From the NCBI GenBank assembly GCA_023630585.1, contig CM042552.1:21213569-21277568 (forward strand): DNA of 64,000 bases, written 5' to 3'. A program made the translations under genes and the position numbers. Under the pieces are notes generated by a model. That model was not told where the DNA came from. It saw only the letters and a program-made list of their open reading frames with translations, and did not search any database. Positions 60,801 to 64,000 of the stretch are shown here, in pieces. Within the stretch, counting starts at the first letter, position 1. Every line of letters starts with the position of its first letter. This stretch comes from Cranoglanis bouderius (Eukaryota > Chordata > Actinopteri > Siluriformes > Cranoglanididae).

Positions 60801-62745
60801 ATTTATATATATAAGCAACAAAAAGCAGCCTGGGAATTTGCTGTCAAGTGGCCCCAATCTGATACACCAAATTCGAACTGACACAACATGTTTCTCGATC
60901 AACGAATCATTGATTTAAAAAAAACACAATCTGTTCATTTGTATTGTTTGTGTTAAGCTAATATGTAAAACGATGAAACCGTGTTGCTGCAGCTGAGATG
61001 ACCTACTGAATATCTGTATATAGGTTATAATACAGGGTTAGGAAAAAAAGACCGGCCGTCACAAGTCCGACCCACCGGGAAAATTCCCGAACTTCCCAAT
61101 GGCCAGTCCGCACCTGTATATATCTGCATAAATATGACCTAAAACATCATCAGATTTTCACACAAGTCCTAAAAGTAGATAAAGAGAACCAAATTAAATA
61201 AATGAGAACATAGGGAAACAGACACAAGGAACAAGGAACACCAGAAAACCAGGGAACACCATGGAACCAGAACAACCAGAAACTAAGCAATACTAGAAAA
61301 ACAAGGCTAGATAATACTTAACCTATCAGAAAGACTATGCTATGAAAATAAAGAAACAAACACAAAACATAACATAACCTGAAAACAATGCCCCAGCAAC
61401 AAATGAGAGAAAATGGGGGACTTAAATAGGGTAACTAATCAAGGAAAACAACAAACAGCTGATCATGGTAAAACAGGAACTCGGTGAGACAACAGAAGAA
61501 GAAAGGTCCTCTGCAAGGACAGCCAAGGTGGAACTGTTGTGGACTTGTGTGAAATTCTGATGATGTTTTAGGTCATATTTATGCATTCTAATAAAATTCT
61601 AAAGGGTTCACAAACTTTCAAGCACCACTGCACCACCAGTTTGAAGCAATGGACAAAACATTAGTGTGAGTGTGTTTGAAGTGGGTGCTTTTATTATTAT
61701 AACAACTATGAATATTGCTATATTGCTGGTATATTTATTTTGGTTTTTTACAGATACTGTCTGCACAGAATGTAATAGCTGTAAATGTAAAGTTGTCACT
61801 ATACTTAAATATCATGTCTGTAGTAACTTACCAGGACCTGGGCTTGTGGCTTGGAGGTAGCCCTGGCTCTCAGTTGGATCTTTAAAACTCATGATCGTGT
61901 TGAACAACTGAACAAGATGGCATGTTAGTATAAAACATTATGAACCAAGCAAACATTTCATTGCTCTTTTACAGCTTTTAAATATTAGGAATATCTGAAG
62001 TATTATCACTGTAATTTGCCATACACATACAGGGCAATATTCAGAGTTCTTGATGTAAGTCTTGTCACAAATCTCAGCAGTTTTATTCTGTTTCTGTACA
62101 TAAACTCTGATCCTGTGCAGCTGATTCATTTCTGTTTTTCATTTATGAGAATGTATTATCCCTTTTTCATTCTGCCTGCCTGTGTTCAAACATTGATCAG
62201 ATTATGAAGATGATTTGTAGAAGCCTAGAAGGAGATGTTTTTGGTCCTGCCTCTTCACACACATTAGTCCAAAATTTATGTTTGGAAATATTTATGTTAG
62301 CATTAACACATTAAATGTAATATGATGTACCAAAAAAAAAAGAGACACATTGTGGTTTCATCAAACAGTCAGATGGTGGCGCTGGACTTAATACTGCTCC
62401 TCACTCTGGGATGATATCACGCAAGAAAACTGTGCTAAAGCTGAAGATAGGAATCACCCGTAACTGAGACATGCCTCTGTTTTAGACAAACCCCGCCCCC
62501 ATGTGCGTCACCCTGACTTCTGTAGTAAAGTCAGTAGTTACATCTGAGGTCTGAATGCTGATGTGTGGAATTTCAGTATTAAATCCTCACTCAGTAATGA
62601 ACTCTACTCTGAATACGACCCAACACAACGTTAATAAAACATTGGTTTGGATTAAAAACTGTGGTTGTTTAGTAGTCAATGTTCTTACCCGATGCATGAC
62701 ACTGATCTCTACAGACGGCACCTCAAACGTGTTGTTGCTCCAGTT
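54851..62745 (-). CDS. IFI44-like P-loop protein, gene E (8 coding exons)
   Basis: Predicted protein of 309 residues. Coding exons in transcript order: 62697-62689 (leader from 62745), 61907-61832, 60107-60074, 59015-58805, 57734-57582, 56179-56008, 55348-55248 and 55024-54851. All are GT-AG and in frame. It starts MHR, then LFNTIMSFKD, a third unrelated N-terminal sequence. FDQPWRPVTW is at residues 30-39, GPIGAGKS at 70-77, and DIMG is in exon 5. The last exon lacks the 33-bp duplication and starts MKVCSDRL instead of MEECSHRL. Its introns are the largest and hold at least five transposon relics. It is the most diverged of the intact genes. Its ISRE (63429-63438) differs from that of A, B and D. 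Function inferred from the family. Confidence 0.85.
55516..55544. repeat. (GATA)n microsatellite
   Basis: About six GATA units in a gene E intron. Confidence 0.9.
55630..55992. mobile_element. Tc1-derived MITE in gene E intron
   Basis: The ends read TATGGCCAAAAGTATGTGCA on the left and TACTTTTGGCCATATAGTG on the right, in inverted orientation, with TA after 55992. On minus, near 55910-55850, VGVEELECPAQSSDLNP recalls the end of a Tc1 transposase, so it derives from a deleted autonomous copy. Confidence 0.75.
56460..57470 (+). pseudogene. Gypsy integrase remnant in gene E intron
   Basis: HHNPVAGHLGQDKTLNHLLA and FYWPGI (about 56582-56660) are the zinc-binding start of an integrase. Catalytic-core-like DYTTRYPEAVPL and LTDQGTF follow in other frames near 56827-56955. 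Near 57150-57260, GPFEVTWRVGDVDYEV and HLNLLKPW mark the C-terminal part. Several shifts and gaps are present, and LTR-like text follows to about 57470. Confidence 0.75.
57834..58709 (+). mobile_element. Deleted Tc1 element with both ends in gene E intron
   Basis: Left end CAGCGGTGCTTGAAAGTTTG and right end CAAACTTTCATGCACCACTG, with TA on both sides. The transposase is reduced to part of the catalytic domain (VLWTDDETKIELFG, SVMVWACFAASGQ) with stops and a missing start and end. Length is 876 bp instead of about 1.6 kb. Confidence 0.85.
59030..60060. other. Gene E intron, no recognised element
   Basis: Contains a C-rich tract (59883-59915, mostly CCCCCAA) and A/T-rich sequence. No gene or repeat family is recognised. 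Confidence 0.4.
60181..60788. mobile_element. Non-autonomous Tc1/mariner-like element in gene E intron
   Basis: Left end CAACCCCAATTCCGAAAAAC followed by TTGGGACAGTATGGAAAATG; on the right the inverted form CATTTTCCATACTGTCCCAA. Inside, KRFKESGQISVRKGRGRKPL near 60620-60677 resembles the DNA-binding start of a transposase. About 608 bp, so most of the gene is deleted. Confidence 0.7.
61109..61631. mobile_element. Rearranged Tc1 ends around unrelated sequence
   Basis: The left part matches the subterminal sequence of the element at 57834 (ATCTGCATAAATATGACCTA) and the right part its other end (CACAAACTTTCAAGCACCACTG). Between them (about 61215-61500) lies text not found in that family. Confidence 0.6.
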
Positions 62746-63342
62746 CTGTGTAGACACGTGTCACTGAATAAACTTGTTTGATTATAAAAATCATCCTAAA
62801 CAGATCTAATTATGTTACAGGACAGAAAACTGAATGCAGTGTATAAAACTCTAAAGACATGGAATTGCTGTTCTAAAACCTGAAATGTTTGCAGAACAGA
62901 GAACCGCCCTGTTAGGATTTTAATAAAACTAAATGAACTAAAACCAAATCTTGTGTTTGCCTTGCGTTCTTTAGATTTTATCTGTCCACCATTTTGCCTT
63001 CGTCTGCTCCCAATCTCTTTCATATCCTCTGACCAGCTTGTGGTTTATGTTGATTACTGTATTTTTTATTTTATTTTTTACTTTTTTTTTTTGTTAAATG
63101 TTTAATGTTCTTGGATTTTTTTTATTACAAAGAAGATAAAAGGTTTATTTTCTTAGTTTTTTTTTGTTTGTTTTTTTTTACCTTGTTGCTTTTTTCAATT
63201 GTTGTTATATAATATCTAAGTATAATTACATAATGAATAAACATAATATCTCATTTTCCAGTAGATTTAATCTTATCCCTGGCTACAACAGAAACATAAT
63301 CATGGTATTGTAATATACTCAATGAGTCTTTCTTTAACTTAC
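62746..63342 (-). other. Upstream intron of gene E
   Basis: Homologous to the upstream introns of the other genes, with T-rich runs near 63060-63180. No gene is seen. Confidence 0.45.
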
Positions 63343-63438
63343 ATTTCTTCTGCTCTGACTGTGTAAATCTGCCTCACTGAAGAAGTGTTGGATATAACCC
63401 TACATCCAGGTTCCTCCCAGATATGTCCTTTCGCTTTC
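63343..63438 (-). promoter_or_regulatory. Promoter block (ISRE, TATA, exon 0) of gene E
   Basis: ISRE core GAAAGCGAAA at 63438-63429 fits GAAANNGAAA. GTTATATCC near 63398-63390 is the TATA-like box. Exon 0 ends at 63343 with donor GTAAGTTAAAG. It is diverged from the other blocks but in the same order and spacing. Confidence 0.65.
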
Positions 63439-64000
63439 ATTTATTTGTTTGTGAAACACAACAGATGAATGTGCTAGCAGCCCTGTAATGTATGTCAAGA
63501 CATACAAGTGCATAAACACATTCAGAAAGATGTGTTAATACCCTACTATATATATATATATATTAGATAATATTATATACTACTAGTGTAGTCATGTGTT
63601 TATGTTGGCTGTGAAATATAGACTGAGGTTATTATTATATTATTAGCATTAGCATTTACAGTATATAATACAATCAGTCAATACAAAATATATATTTTTA
63701 AATACTTCACACCTAATGAGAACTCCATGCCAAATAACTTTTGACAGGAATCCGCCCCGAGCATTCCCTGGGACTTTTGTTTTCTGGGATTTTACGCCCT
63801 CTTGCGGCTGTCCAGTTGAAAACCCCTGCATTAGAGAGAAACACGGAGCGGTCAATCTGTGACTTTTATTTTGAAACCCGTGGTCTAGCCGGAAGTTCAT
63901 ATCCGCTTTAAGAAGCAACATGTTCAATCCCCCGCCCACTTTTGGTGATCCTTATTTCATATTCCGTTCCTCATTTCCGTGGTAACTATCTGTAGATCAG
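63439..64000. other. Right edge, no gene recognised
   Basis: Includes a short (TA)n at 63547-63562. A 96-codon minus frame at 63649-63939 has no family likeness, start context or splice support. Confidence 0.4.

Overview
This window is vertebrate, almost certainly teleost, genomic DNA. It has no bacterial-style dense coding. It does have GT-AG introns, fish Tc1-like transposons, Ty3/Gypsy retrotransposons with LTRs, a tRNA-like fish short repeat and microsatellites. An ostariophysan such as a catfish is my guess only.

The host content is one gene family repeated head-to-tail on the minus strand: short interferon-induced protein 44-like (IFI44-like) P-loop proteins. I rebuilt them exon by exon. 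Gene A (5576-9466), gene B (19019-23424), gene D (45458-49855) and gene E (54851-62745) are open from ATG to stop, giving 319, 314, 314 and 309 residues. Gene C (27852-36425) has lost its start exon and carries a 5.7-kb retrotransposon in an intron. A sixth copy is only a last exon (3577-3750). Each intact gene has eight coding exons. The first contributes only 9 coding bases and the third is 34 bases, so open-reading-frame calling misses most of the gene. Upstream of the genes lies a repeated promoter block on the minus strand: an ISRE-like GAAANNGAAA element, a TATA-like box and a non-coding first exon ending in a GTAAGT donor. A and C have two such blocks each.

Layout: 1-3577 is the 3' end of a retrotransposon plus flank, repeated near-identically at about 15310-19020 and 41843-45460. 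The span from about 8640 to 25943 reappears as about 35850-52347, so A/B and C/D are products of a large duplication of roughly 26.5 kb spacing. Gene C is a mosaic: its 5' exons match gene A and its 3' exons do not. The switch lies close to the inserted Gypsy chromovirus (30129-35795).

The gaps are filled with transposon wreckage: a solo LTR with target duplication (7521-8263), a 1.8-kb LTR-like insertion that splits a Tc1 relic (51977-53793), a Tc1-family element with both ends (25946-27509), further Tc1/MITE relics in the gene E introns, retroviral and Gypsy integrase fragments, a LINE endonuclease fragment and interstitial telomere-like repeats. The biology suggested is an interferon-driven defence-gene cluster expanding by tandem duplication in repeat-rich DNA, with paralogues differing at both protein ends and in promoter structure.
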